Below, one piece after another: positions 6,951-14,821 of a stretch of DNA of 22,799 nt. Numbering within the stretch: position 1 is the stretch's first letter; every line of letters starts with the position of its first letter. A program made the translations under genes and the position numbers. The DNA is from Citromicrobium sp. (lineage in GTDB: Bacteria > Pseudomonadota > Alphaproteobacteria > Sphingomonadales > Sphingomonadaceae), in the NCBI GenBank assembly GCA_002712945.1, contig PAVA01000060.1, positions 1 to 22,799 on the forward strand. The letters are read 5' to 3'. The notes below the pieces were generated by a model. It saw only the letters and a program-made list of their open reading frames with translations, searched no databases and was not told the DNA's origin.

Positions 6951-7039
6951 CCGAAGGCGCTACGCGATGGTGCGAAGCTTGCGCGCGTGCCTGGCAAACG
7001 GCAATGCTCGCACCGGGCAACGAGGGGGCGAGGACGAGG

Positions 7040-7798
7040 GTGAGCCAGCAAGGCGAGGATCTGTTTGGGAGCGGGACGCAAGGCGATGCCGGTGCATCCT
7101 CGCCCTCGGCCGCCACGGCCCCTGCCCCGCCCGCGGCCAAGGGCCACCGCGAACGCCTGCGCAAACGCCTGCTCGGCGGCGGGGCCGAAGCGCTGGCCGA
7201 TTACGAAGTGCTCGAATACCTGCTGTTCGCCGCGATCCGCCAGGCCGATACCAAGCCGATTGCCAAGGCGCTGCTCGCCCGCTTCGGCTCGCTCGCCCGC
7301 GTGCTGGAGGCAGAGCCCGCTGCGCTGGCGAAATCCCCCGGCATGGGCGAAGCGAGCGCGGCGGCGCTGAAGGCGGTCGCGCTCGCCGCACGGCGGATGG
7401 CGCGCAGCGAAGTCGCCGACCGGCCCGTGATCGGCAACTGGCAGGCGCTGATCGACTATCTATCCGCCGACATGGCGAACCTGACGGTGGAGCGCGTGCG
7501 CGTGCTCTACCTCGATACGAAGAACCGGCTGGTGCAGGACCATCACGTCGGCGACGGATCGATCGACGAGGCGGCGATCCACCCGCGCGAGGTGATTCGG
7601 CGCGGGCTGGACCTGGGCGCGGCGGCGCTGATCCTGGTTCACAACCACCCCAGCGGCAGCCCCGAGCCGAGCCGGGCGGACATCGCGATCACCCACCGCA
7701 TTGCCGAAGCGGGGCGCCTGCTGGGCATTGCGCTGCACGACCATGTCATCATCGGCCATGGCCGCCATGTCAGCCTGAAGGCGAAGGGCCTGATCTGA
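7040..7798 (+). CDS. radC: RadC family protein (JAB/MPN+ domain)
   Basis: A 252-residue RadC (UPF0758) protein. An N-terminal helix-hairpin-helix-like region (about 35-120, with KSPGMGEASAAALKA near 99-111) precedes a C-terminal JAMM/MPN+ domain. The metal motif is VHNHPSG...PSRAD with His201, His203 and Asp214, followed by LHDHVIIG. It was long linked to DNA repair, but that role has been disputed and the enzymatic activity is unproven. I chose the GTG at 7040 because it gives the usual MSQQ-like beginning just before the polar linker; an in-frame upstream start at 7004 would add 12 residues. A Pro/Ala-rich linker of about 20 residues precedes the conserved part. Divergent from the atp operon. 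Confidence 0.93.
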   Translation: MSQQGEDLFGSGTQGDAGASSPSAATAPAPPAAKGHRERLRKRLLGGGAEALADYEVLEYLLFAAIRQADTKPIAKALLARFGSLARVLEAEPAALAKSPGMGEASAAALKAVALAARRMARSEVADRPVIGNWQALIDYLSADMANLTVERVRVLYLDTKNRLVQDHHVGDGSIDEAAIHPREVIRRGLDLGAAALILVHNHPSGSPEPSRADIAITHRIAEAGRLLGIALHDHVIIGHGRHVSLKAKGLI

Positions 7799-7807
7799 TT
7801 CCCCGAT

Positions 7808-7833
7808 CCCGGTCCGGACGAATCCGGTCCGGG
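7808..7833. terminator. Imperfect hairpin between convergent radC and the transglutaminase gene
   Basis: CCCGGTCCGGA (7808-7818) faces TCCGGTCCGGG (7823-7833) around a CGAA loop, giving 10 of 11 pairs. It occupies the 49-base gap between two convergent stops, so it could serve as a shared bidirectional terminator. There is no T-run on either side, which lowers confidence. Confidence 0.45.
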
Positions 7834-7847
7834 CGAAGATGCGCCGC

Positions 7848-10649
7848 TCAGCGCTCCAGCAGGCCCCACGCGACATAGAGCGGCGCGGTGCCGGGCGAAG
7901 CGTGGCGTGCCAGCGCCAGATCCTCCTGCGCCTCGGCCTCGCGGCCCATCGCCCGCTTCACGATCCCGCGCAGATAGCGCGAGGGATGCTGGCTGGGCAC
8001 ACGCGCCAGTGCCACGTCGAGATCGCGCAGCGCCTCCTCGTACCGGCCGAGCCGGTAGAGCGCGAGCGCGCGGCTATCGATCGCCCCGGCGCTGTTCTCC
8101 GCTTCCTCGACCGCGCGGGTGCAGACCTCCAGCGTTTCCTCTGTCACGCGGTCGAAGATGCCGCTGTCCCAGCACATTGCGTTGAGCAGCCCGGCATTCT
8201 CGGGCTCGATCGCCAGTTCGTCGCGCAGCAGGTCCAGCCCTTCGTCCGCCCGCCCCGCAAAGCCGAGCGCGTAGGACCGGCTGATCGCCTCGTCCTTGGG
8301 ATCCTCGAACAGGAAGGCGTTCTCGTCCACCAGCGCAACCGCCTCCTCCGCACGGCCCAGCAGGGCCAGCGCTTCGAGCCGGGTTGTGTTGAGCGTGTAG
8401 TCGGGATCGATATTGGCGGCTTCCTCGTAATCGGCCAGCGCCGCCTCCAGATCGCCGAGATGCCACGAGCTGTGGCCGCGCCACAGGTAGTTCTCGGCCG
8501 CCGAATCGCGTTCGATCGCCCGCGACAGGTCTTCGCGCGCACCCGCGAAATCCTTGGTATCGAACCGGAAATTGAAACGGCTGTAGAGCGCGCCCGTCTC
8601 ATCGGAGTCCGCCTTCGCGACCAGCTGGTCCAGCATCCGCGCGACCGGGTCGAGCCGCGAACGCTCCGCGCCGCGATAATCCCAGATGCGCTTTACGTCG
8701 CCCGTGGCGCGCAGGCGCGGCAGGCTGCGCTTCATCCGCAAGGTCTCGCGCCGGATATCGGGCAGCGCGCTCGCCGGGACTTCCCATTCGAGGCTCTGGA
8801 CCTCTTCCGCGATGGTCAGCTTCCCCGAATCGAGCTGGCTGGCCGACACCAGCCGGGTACCGCCGATGACCTCGTTCACCTCGCTCCGCCCGAGAAGGCG
8901 GAAATCGCCGCCGCCTTCGGGCAGGAGCCATTCAAGGTCGCGTTGGTAATAGACCGGACCGCGCACCGTCACCGGGATATCCGCGATCTCCGGACGCGAC
9001 CGATCGACATCGAAGCTGAAGCCGTCGACCGACTGGAACGGAACGTCGAGTTCGAGCCGCGCGCCCTTGTCTTCCCAGGGCGAGGCGATGAGGCCGCGTG
9101 CGGTAATCGTCGCAATGCCGGTCGGCACGTCGAAGGCGACGTCGAAATCGACCAGTTCGTGATCGCCGAGCACCGCCGAGACGGTGCGATAGAGCGTCTG
9201 CTCCTTCTGGTCGGCATCGTCGATCAGCGACAGCGCCTGGTAGTTGCGCGCGGTCACGCCGCTGAACTCCATCGTGATGTCGTAGATCGCGGGGACATCG
9301 AGCCCGGCGGTCTGATCGATCCGGAGGGAGATAGCCTCGTCCGGAATCGCCTGCGGGCGCATCTCCATTTCCTGCAGCGCCGCGCCGCCGGGCCGCAGCG
9401 GCAGGGCATAGCGGAAGCGCGGAACCTCCACCATGTTGCTCACGCGCAGACCGCTGCTGGTCCCGTCGAGCCAGTAGGGGGCGCCGCCAATGTCGGCGCG
9501 CACGATCATGTGGTCGAACCCGCCGAGCGTCGGCAATTGCTCGGGCAGAGCATCGCCAAGGCGGCTATGGACCAGCACCGGCTCGGCGGAGATGCCTAGC
9601 TCGCGCAGCATCGCCAGCAGCAGCAGCGATTTCGCCTTGCAGTCGCCGGTCCGCGCAGCCCACGTCTCGGCCGGGCTTTGCGGGATGTAGTTGCCGCCGT
9701 TGAGGCCGTTGAGCAGGTAGCCGATCTCGTCCTGCACGAACTGGGTGGCGAGTGCCGCCTGCTCCATCGGATCGGAGGTCTGCGCCGCGATCTCGGCGAC
9801 CTTGCCGGCCAGCGCGCTGCCCGGTTCGATGGTCCCCTCGGTGGCGAAGAAGGGCGCGATCTCCTCCGAAATCTCGACGAAGCTGTCGAAGGTCGTCGCG
9901 CGGATCAGCGGCGGCAGGCGGAAGCGCGGCGGCGCATCCTCGGGAATCGCGGTCGGCTCCGCCGCGGGCAGCGAGATGGTGACATATTCATAGCCGTCGC
10001 GCGCGATCTGCGATGTCGGCGCATCGACCCGCGTGGTCGCCCAGCGGACGTCCGCGTCGCTGGGCCAGGAAAGGATCAGCCGCCCCTCGGCCAGCGGCAC
10101 GGGCTCGGCGGGGATGACGTTGACATATTCCATGTCGCTGTCGAGCACCTGCTCGTCGCTGGTGGTCGTGAAGCTGTAGCGCAGCACGTCGCCGATTTCC
10201 GCGCCGGGAACGGACATGGTGGCGGTCAGTGCGCCGTTGAGGATGCGCTGTTCCAGCCGTTCCTCGCGCCGCAGAACCTCGAACCGCGCGCCCTGCTCCA
10301 GCAGGTCGATCACCTGGCCGTCGCGGACCAGCTCGACCCGGTGGACGGTCAGGTCGCCCTTGTCGGGCAGCCAGTCGAGCGAGATATTGCCGATCGCGTC
10401 GAGCGCCTCGGCACTGTCGAGCGCGAAGGCCACGTCGCCATAGGTGGCAACGACGCCATCCTCCATGCGCACCTGCGTCTCGATCAGGCGCAGCGGCATG
10501 CCCTGGCCGTCTTCCGCCGGGGGCAGGTCGGCCACGTCGACCCACGCGCCCGCCTCGCCGTACAGAATTGTCTCGCCCGCCGCGGCAGGCGTGACGAGGC
10601 CAGCCGCAAGCAGCCCGGTCGCGACCGAGACCAGAAGGTGATGACGCAT
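7848..10649 (-). CDS. Exported DUF3857-transglutaminase protein with C-terminal TPR repeats
   Basis: A 933-residue secreted protein. The signal peptide is MRHHLLVSVATGLLAAGLV... with probable cleavage after AAA (about residue 24). Residues about 50-230 are a DUF3857-type beta-rich domain. A transglutaminase/cysteine-protease-like core follows with the full catalytic triad: Cys337 (TGDCKAKS), His380 (GGFDHMIV) and Asp395 (YWLDGTSS). The middle region (about 420-680) is beta-rich, and residues 686-933 form TPR-like helical repeats (for example HLGDLEAALADYEEAANIDPDY and RLGRYEEALRDLDVALARVP). The family is widespread in Proteobacteria and Bacteroidetes envelopes, but substrates are largely unknown. 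The start is the ATG at 10649, where the signal peptide begins. The frame stays open far upstream through the antisense of purB, which is not coding. Convergent with radC and divergent from purB. Confidence 0.9.
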   Translation of the reverse strand: MRHHLLVSVATGLLAAGLVTPAAAGETILYGEAGAWVDVADLPPAEDGQGMPLRLIETQVRMEDGVVATYGDVAFALDSAEALDAIGNISLDWLPDKGDLTVHRVELVRDGQVIDLLEQGARFEVLRREERLEQRILNGALTATMSVPGAEIGDVLRYSFTTTSDEQVLDSDMEYVNVIPAEPVPLAEGRLILSWPSDADVRWATTRVDAPTSQIARDGYEYVTISLPAAEPTAIPEDAPPRFRLPPLIRATTFDSFVEISEEIAPFFATEGTIEPGSALAGKVAEIAAQTSDPMEQAALATQFVQDEIGYLLNGLNGGNYIPQSPAETWAARTGDCKAKSLLLLAMLRELGISAEPVLVHSRLGDALPEQLPTLGGFDHMIVRADIGGAPYWLDGTSSGLRVSNMVEVPRFRYALPLRPGGAALQEMEMRPQAIPDEAISLRIDQTAGLDVPAIYDITMEFSGVTARNYQALSLIDDADQKEQTLYRTVSAVLGDHELVDFDVAFDVPTGIATITARGLIASPWEDKGARLELDVPFQSVDGFSFDVDRSRPEIADIPVTVRGPVYYQRDLEWLLPEGGGDFRLLGRSEVNEVIGGTRLVSASQLDSGKLTIAEEVQSLEWEVPASALPDIRRETLRMKRSLPRLRATGDVKRIWDYRGAERSRLDPVARMLDQLVAKADSDETGALYSRFNFRFDTKDFAGAREDLSRAIERDSAAENYLWRGHSSWHLGDLEAALADYEEAANIDPDYTLNTTRLEALALLGRAEEAVALVDENAFLFEDPKDEAISRSYALGFAGRADEGLDLLRDELAIEPENAGLLNAMCWDSGIFDRVTEETLEVCTRAVEEAENSAGAIDSRALALYRLGRYEEALRDLDVALARVPSQHPSRYLRGIVKRAMGREAEAQEDLALARHASPGTAPLYVAWGLLER

Positions 10650-10682
10650 TATTCCCCCGATATCCCTGTGAGTTGCTTTCGC

Positions 10683-10710
10683 AGACTTACAGGCCATCGG
10701 AATGCGATCA
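10683..10710 (-). promoter_or_regulatory. Putative promoter of the transglutaminase-TPR gene
   Basis: On the minus strand TTGATC (10705-10710), a 16-base spacer and TAAGTC (10683-10688), giving a leader of about 30 bases before the ATG at 10649. Weak assignment made by eye. Confidence 0.35.
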
Positions 10711-10761
10711 ACCCGGATATGTGGCTCTCGTCCCGCGAGCACTCCCTTGCCCGCCACGCCC

Positions 10762-10790
10762 TTGCCATCGGGAGCGATGCGGCCTAGCCG
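10762..10790 (+). promoter_or_regulatory. Putative purB promoter
   Basis: TTGCCA (10762-10767), a 17-base spacer and TAGCCG (10785-10790), about 43 bases before the purB ATG. Same architecture as the candidates at 1447-1475 and 2152-2180. Confidence 0.45.
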
Positions 10791-10832
10791 CGCCGTTTGC
10801 CCCCGCCCCATCAAATCCGGAGCCAGAGCCCG

Positions 10833-12149
10833 ATGGTCCCCCGCTATGCCCGCCCCGAAATGACCGCCCTGTGGGAGCCGGAGGCGAAATACCGCATCTG
10901 GTTCGAGATAGAGGCGCACGCGACGCAGAAGCTCGCCGATCTGGGCGTGGTGCCGCAAAGCGCGGCCAAGGCTCTGTGGGACTGGTGGGAGACGAACCCC
11001 GCAATCGACGTCGAGGCGATCGACGCGATCGAGGCAGTGACCAAGCACGATGTCATCGCCTTCCTCACCTGGGTGGCAGAGCATGTCGGCGAGGAAGCGC
11101 GCTTCATGCACCAGGGCATGACCAGCTCCGACGTGCTCGACACCACGCTGGCCGTGCAGCTGACCCGCGCGAGCGACATCCTGCTCGCCGACATGGACGA
11201 TCTGCTCGCCGCGCTGGAACGCCGGGCGCAGGAGCACAAGTTCACCCCCACGATCGGGCGCAGCCATGGCATCCATGCCGAGCCGGTCACCTTCGGCCTC
11301 AAGCTCGCGCAGGCCTATGCCGAGTTCGACCGCTGCCGCGCGCGCCTGTGGGATGCGCGGACCGAAATCGCTACCTGCGCGATTTCGGGCGCGGTGGGCA
11401 CCTTCGCCAATATCTCGCCCGACGTGGAAGCCTATGTGGCGGACAAGCTGGGCCTCGTGCCCGAGCCGGTCAGCACACAGGTGATCCCGCGCGACCGCCA
11501 CGCCATGTATTTCGCCACGCTGGCGGTGATCGCGGGCAGCATCGAACGCCTCGCGGTCGAAGTGCGCCACCTCCAGCGGACCGAGGTGCTGGAGGCCGAG
11601 GAATTCTTCTCCAAGGGCCAGAAGGGCAGCTCGGCCATGCCGCACAAGCGCAACCCGGTGCTGACCGAGAACCTGACCGGGCAGGCGCGCATGATCCGCG
11701 CCTATGCCCTGCCCGCGCTGGAAAACGTCGCCCTGTGGCACGAGCGCGACATCAGCCATTCCAGCGTCGAGCGCTTCATCGGGCCCGATGCCACGATCAC
11801 GCTCGACTTCGCCTTGGCGCGCCTGACCGGCGTGGTCGACAAGCTGCTGGTCTATCCCGAGCGGATGCAGGCCAACATGGACCGGATGGGCGGCCTGATC
11901 CATTCGCAGCGCGTGCTGCTCGCCCTTACCCAGCACGGGGTCAGCCGCGAGGATGCCTATTCAATCGTCCAGCGCAACGCGATGAAGGTGTGGGAGAGCG
12001 ACGGCCGCCTGCAGCTGCTCGACCTTCTGAAGCAGGACAAGGAGGTTTCGGCCGCACTGTCCGAAAACGAGCTAACCGCCCTGTTCGACCTCGACTACCA
12101 CCTGAAACACGTCGATACGATTTTCGCGCGGGTGTTCGGCGCGGAATGA
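10833..12149 (+). CDS. purB: Adenylosuccinate lyase
   Basis: Catalyses two beta-eliminations in purine synthesis: SAICAR to AICAR plus fumarate, and adenylosuccinate to AMP plus fumarate. The 438 residues fit the Bacillus/Thermotoga-type PurB of about 430. The fumarase/aspartase superfamily signature SSAMPHKRNP lies at 266-275, including the catalytic serine loop. The catalytic acid is the His145 region (GRSHGIHAE), and the third conserved region is TSSDVLDT (97-104). The ATG at 10833 starts the canonical MVPRYARPEMTALW; a GGAG lies about 10 bases upstream, and the upstream extension to 10797 has no family support. It stands alone, with the transglutaminase gene divergent and lapA 89 bases downstream. 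Confidence 0.96.
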   Translation: MVPRYARPEMTALWEPEAKYRIWFEIEAHATQKLADLGVVPQSAAKALWDWWETNPAIDVEAIDAIEAVTKHDVIAFLTWVAEHVGEEARFMHQGMTSSDVLDTTLAVQLTRASDILLADMDDLLAALERRAQEHKFTPTIGRSHGIHAEPVTFGLKLAQAYAEFDRCRARLWDARTEIATCAISGAVGTFANISPDVEAYVADKLGLVPEPVSTQVIPRDRHAMYFATLAVIAGSIERLAVEVRHLQRTEVLEAEEFFSKGQKGSSAMPHKRNPVLTENLTGQARMIRAYALPALENVALWHERDISHSSVERFIGPDATITLDFALARLTGVVDKLLVYPERMQANMDRMGGLIHSQRVLLALTQHGVSREDAYSIVQRNAMKVWESDGRLQLLDLLKQDKEVSAALSENELTALFDLDYHLKHVDTIFARVFGAE

Positions 12150-12203
12150 CCGGCGAGCCGTAGCCGGGTAGACGGGTTCGCCCCGTGGGCCTACGCTGCC
12201 GGC
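12150..12203. repeat. Imperfect long inverted repeat between purB and lapA
   Basis: The sequence folds back on itself: CCGGC near 12150 faces GCCGG near 12197-12201, GTAG segments face CTAC (12190-12193), and ACGGG (12172-12176) pairs with CCCGT (12182-12186) around TTCGC. The stem is interrupted by bulges, there is no T-run, and it occupies most of the purB-lapA gap. It may act as a transcription terminator for purB or as a leader structure for lapA. Confidence 0.4.
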
Positions 12204-12238
12204 CAGGCCGCATCTGGCGCAATCGAGGGGGTTACGCG

Positions 12239-12778
12239 ATGCAAATTGTACGGACGATCATCTGGGTGCTGATCCTGGTCGGCGTCCTCCTGTTCTCGTT
12301 CTTCAACTGGCGCGAGGTGGAGGTCACGATCTGGGACAACCTGGTTCTCGAAACCAAGGTGCCCGCGCTCGTCATCATCTCCTTCCTGCTCGGCTTCCTG
12401 CCGACCTGGCTCTATGCGCGCGGCGTGATATGGAGCCTCAACCGCAAGATCCGCAGCCTCGAAATCGCCGCCAAGGCCAGTTCGGTATCCGCCGCCGCGC
12501 GCGAGAGCGACCGCGAGGAGGCCGCGCGCCAGCAGGAGGCAACCCCCGAACCTGTCGCTACCGACGAGGCGGGCGAAGTGCCCGCCGCCGAAGAACCCGC
12601 CCCTGAAGAATCCGCCGACGAAGAACCGACCCGCCTCACCGCCGACGACACGCCCGCCGACGAGCCGCCTGCGGAAGAAACCCCATCGGACGAAACGCCT
12701 GCGGACGCCGCACCGGCAGACGAGACGGAGAAGACGGACGAGGCAACGCCAGCAGAGGACACATCGAAAGCAACGTGA
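12239..12778 (+). CDS. lapA: LapA-domain (DUF1049) inner-membrane protein with acidic disordered tail
   Basis: A 179-residue membrane protein. Residues 1-75 match the LapA/YciS fold: transmembrane helix 1 (about 4-22), the family motif FNWREVEVTIW, transmembrane helix 2 (about 38-58, VPALVIISFLLGFLPTWLYARG), then a basic/coiled segment (SLNRKIRSLEIAAKAS). In E. coli LapA works with the TPR protein LapB to control LPS synthesis via LpxC turnover. Residues about 92-179 are an extreme Glu/Asp/Pro/Ala/Thr tail with degenerate ADE/PAEE/SDETPAD repeats, surely disordered. The ATG at 12239 is preceded by GAGGGGG. The last 4 bases overlap the GTG of pyrF (GTGA). Conserved placement near trpF fits other alphaproteobacteria. 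Confidence 0.85.
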   Translation: MQIVRTIIWVLILVGVLLFSFFNWREVEVTIWDNLVLETKVPALVIISFLLGFLPTWLYARGVIWSLNRKIRSLEIAAKASSVSAAARESDREEAARQQEATPEPVATDEAGEVPAAEEPAPEESADEEPTRLTADDTPADEPPAEETPSDETPADAAPADETEKTDEATPAEDTSKAT

Positions 12779-13449
12779 GCAACCCGGTCTATCTCGCCCT
12801 CGACCTGCCACGGATCGACGCCGCCCGCGCCCTCGCCCAGAAGGTCAAGGGCCATATCGGCGGGCTGAAGCTGGGGCTCGAATTCTTCTGCGCGCACGGC
12901 CACCACGGGGTCCACGAAATCGCGCAGGTCGGCCTGCCGATCTTCCTCGACCTCAAGCTGCACGACATCCCCAATACGGTCGCCGGAGCGATGCAGGCGA
13001 TCCACGTTCTCGAACCCGCGATCGTCACCGTCCATGCCAGCGGCGGGCGCGCGATGATGGAGGACGCCAAGGCCGCAGCCGGCGAGCACACGAAGGTCGT
13101 CGCCGTGACCATGCTCACCAGCCTCGACGAGCGCGATCTTGCACGCACCGGCGTTTCCGGCAGCGCCCACGATCAGGTGCTGCGGCTGGCCGAGCTGGCC
13201 GAGAGCGCGGGGCTCGACGGGATCGTGTGCTCGGGCCACGAGGTCGGCGAGGTTCACCGCCAGTGGAAGCACGGCTATTTCGTCGTGCCCGGCCTGCGGC
13301 CCGCCGGAACGAATATCGGCGACCAGAAGCGCGTCGTGACGCCGCGTGCGGCGCGCGACAATGGCGCAAGCGTGCTGGTGATCGGCAGACCGATTTCGAA
13401 GGCCGACGATCCACTCGCCGCTGCACGGGCGATCGAGGAAACGCTGTAA
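12775..13449 (+). CDS. pyrF: Orotidine 5'-phosphate decarboxylase
   Basis: Converts OMP to UMP, the last step of de novo pyrimidine synthesis. The 224 residues form a TIM barrel of the usual class I length. The catalytic tetrad motif DxKxxD is visible as Asp59, Lys61 and Asp64 in FLDLKLHDIPNT, with the upstream Asp10 (LALDLP) and Lys32 (GLKLGLEFF). The C-terminal phosphate-binding segments VVPGLRPAG and VLVIGRPI are intact. The start is GTG at 12775, overlapping the lapA stop as GTGA, so translation is coupled to lapA. It converges on the lipoprotein gene at 13472 with 22 bases between. Confidence 0.96.
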   Translation: MSNPVYLALDLPRIDAARALAQKVKGHIGGLKLGLEFFCAHGHHGVHEIAQVGLPIFLDLKLHDIPNTVAGAMQAIHVLEPAIVTVHASGGRAMMEDAKAAAGEHTKVVAVTMLTSLDERDLARTGVSGSAHDQVLRLAELAESAGLDGIVCSGHEVGEVHRQWKHGYFVVPGLRPAGTNIGDQKRVVTPRAARDNGASVLVIGRPISKADDPLAAARAIEETL

Positions 13450-13471
13450 GCCTGCTGGCCGCCGCGGAATT

Positions 13472-13969
13472 CTATTCGTCCGGCACGAGGACCGCCTGCG
13501 GCAGGTTCTCATCTGTCGTCGGCGCATCGCCCTCGTCGGCGTAATTCTCGAACACGTCGCTCATCATGTCGGGCGAGTTGATGTTGTAGCCGACCAGCTT
13601 CAGCTCGTCGCCTGCGCTCTTGAACATGAAGAGCTCCGCCCCGCGCCCGCGCTCGAAATGCGTTTCCATCCGCAAGGTCGTGAAGCTGCCCTGCATGTTG
13701 GTGTACATGTTCATGCCCACCTGCGAGGTTTCCTCCACCTTGCCCAGGCTCTTGCGCACCGTGCCGAGCAGCCGGGCGAAGTCCTCCTTCGAGGTCGTGC
13801 TGCGAAACTCCTCGCCGGTCACGGCCCAGATCGCGTCGTCGTCGCCTGCGTTCAGCCGTTCGTGAAAGAAATCGACTTCGGCCCGCGCATCCCCCGCCCG
13901 TTCGACCGGGTTGCACGCGGCAAGCACCGATGCCGCCGCAAGGGCAATCACCCAATGGAAAATCTTCAT
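13472..13969 (-). CDS. Predicted lipoprotein, DUF4019-like
   Basis: A 165-residue protein with a clean lipoprotein signal (MKIFHWVIALAAASVLAAC; lipobox LAAC, Cys19). The mature part (about 28-140) looks like the DUF4019/NTF2-like type: an AEVDFFHERLNAGDDDAIWA helix, EEFR..TSKEDFARLLGTVRKSLGKV, then a strand pattern (GMNMYTNMQGSFTTLRMETHFERGRGAELFMFK..GDELKLVGYNIN). A short acidic tail ends in VPDE. Function unknown. The ATG at 13969 has GGGGGG about 9 bases upstream, and the longer frame runs into trpF. It is divergent from trpF and convergent with pyrF, so it forms a single-gene unit inside the biosynthetic cluster. Confidence 0.82.
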   Translation of the reverse strand: MKIFHWVIALAAASVLAACNPVERAGDARAEVDFFHERLNAGDDDAIWAVTGEEFRSTTSKEDFARLLGTVRKSLGKVEETSQVGMNMYTNMQGSFTTLRMETHFERGRGAELFMFKSAGDELKLVGYNINSPDMMSDVFENYADEGDAPTTDENLPQAVLVPDE

Positions 13970-13998
13970 GATGTCAGCCCCCCTTTGCTGTTCCGTCA

Positions 13999-14026
13999 GG
14001 ACTAGCATTTGCCTGAAGGGCGGCAA
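13999..14026 (-). promoter_or_regulatory. Putative promoter of the DUF4019-like lipoprotein gene
   Basis: On the minus strand TTGCCG (14021-14026), a 16-base spacer and TAGTCC (13999-14004). It overlaps the candidate trpF promoter on the other strand, with both -35 boxes inside the dyad TTTGCC-N8-GGCAAA (14008-14027). Confidence 0.4.
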
Positions 14027-14036
14027 ACGATAAGAG
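14009..14036 (+). promoter_or_regulatory. Putative trpF promoter
   Basis: TTGCCT (14009-14014), a 16-base spacer and TAAGAG (14031-14036), with trpF starting at 14046. This would leave a very short or absent leader. It overlaps a divergent candidate promoter. Confidence 0.4.
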
Positions 14037-14045
14037 CCCCACGTT

Positions 14046-14684
14046 ATGACCGAGATCAAGATTTGCGGGCTCTCCACGCCCGAAACCGTCGACGCCGCCG
14101 TGGATGCGGGCGCCACCCACATCGGGCTTGTGCATTTCGAGCCGAGCCCGCGCCACGTCTCGCTCGAAACCGCCGCCAAGCTGCGGGCGCGCGTGCCGAC
14201 CGGCCGCAAGGTCGCGCTGCTGAGCGTCAACATGCAGCCCCACGATCTGGAACAGGCCTACCGCACGGTCCGCCCCGACATCCTCCAGTTCCACGGCAGC
14301 GAAACGCTCGAATGGATGGCGATGGTACGCAAGCTGCTGGGCACAGAGACCTGGCGCGCGATCGGCCTGCGCGAGCGCGCGACGCTGGACGATGCGCGCA
14401 AATATGTCGGCAAGATCGACCGCATCGTGTTCGACGCGCCCGCCAAGGCACTGCCCGGCGGCAATGGCGTGGCCTTCCGCTGGGACATTCTCGACGGCTA
14501 CGAGCACCCGATGCCCTGGGCGCTCGCGGGCGGGCTGACCCCGGACAATGTCGCCGACGGGATCGCGCGCACCGGCGCGCCGCTGGTCGATACCTCCAGC
14601 GGCGTCGAAAGCGCGCCGGGCGTCAAGGATATCGGCCTGATCCGCGCCTTCTGCGAAGCGGCGCGAAACGCCGATCCATCCTGA
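14046..14684 (+). CDS. trpF: Phosphoribosylanthranilate isomerase
   Basis: Catalyses the Amadori rearrangement of N-(5'-phosphoribosyl)anthranilate to CdRP in tryptophan synthesis. A 212-residue TIM barrel with the expected catalytic pair Cys7 (EIKICGLS) and Asp130 (RIVFDAPAK). Substrate and phosphate loops are present: GGNGVAFRWD (138-147), AGGLTPDNV (161-169) and VDTSSGVESAPGVKD (181-195). The ATG at 14046 is canonical, with a weak AAGAG upstream. trpB follows in the same direction, but the 137-base gap contains a palindromic repeat. trpC and trpD, the enzymes around this step, are not in the window. Confidence 0.96.
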   Translation: MTEIKICGLSTPETVDAAVDAGATHIGLVHFEPSPRHVSLETAAKLRARVPTGRKVALLSVNMQPHDLEQAYRTVRPDILQFHGSETLEWMAMVRKLLGTETWRAIGLRERATLDDARKYVGKIDRIVFDAPAKALPGGNGVAFRWDILDGYEHPMPWALAGGLTPDNVADGIARTGAPLVDTSSGVESAPGVKDIGLIRAFCEAARNADPS

Positions 14685-14736
14685 TCGGCCCGCGCATCGG
14701 CGTGCCATCGAGTGCGTGCCCATTATCCCCTTGACC

Positions 14737-14821
14737 CGCTCGTCCTGAGCTTGTCGAAGGACTGTTCTTCTTGCCTCCCTCGCTTGGTTACAAGGAAGGG
14801 CGATCCTCCGACAGGCTCAGG

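Noticed and set aside
7839..9599. 586-codon plus-strand reading frame antisense to the transglutaminase gene
   Set aside because: Its translation is rich in Arg/His/Ala with no recognisable motif. The opposite strand has a coherent multi-domain protein with a catalytic triad.
10650..11936. Open extension of the transglutaminase gene frame upstream, antisense to purB
   Set aside because: The frame stays open only because of high GC codon bias opposite purB. The signal peptide and ATG at 10649 mark the real start, and the extension has no domain.
12412..13527. 371-codon minus-strand reading frame across lapA and pyrF
   Set aside because: The sense strand encodes two recognisable proteins; the antisense product is Ser/Ala/Val low-complexity.
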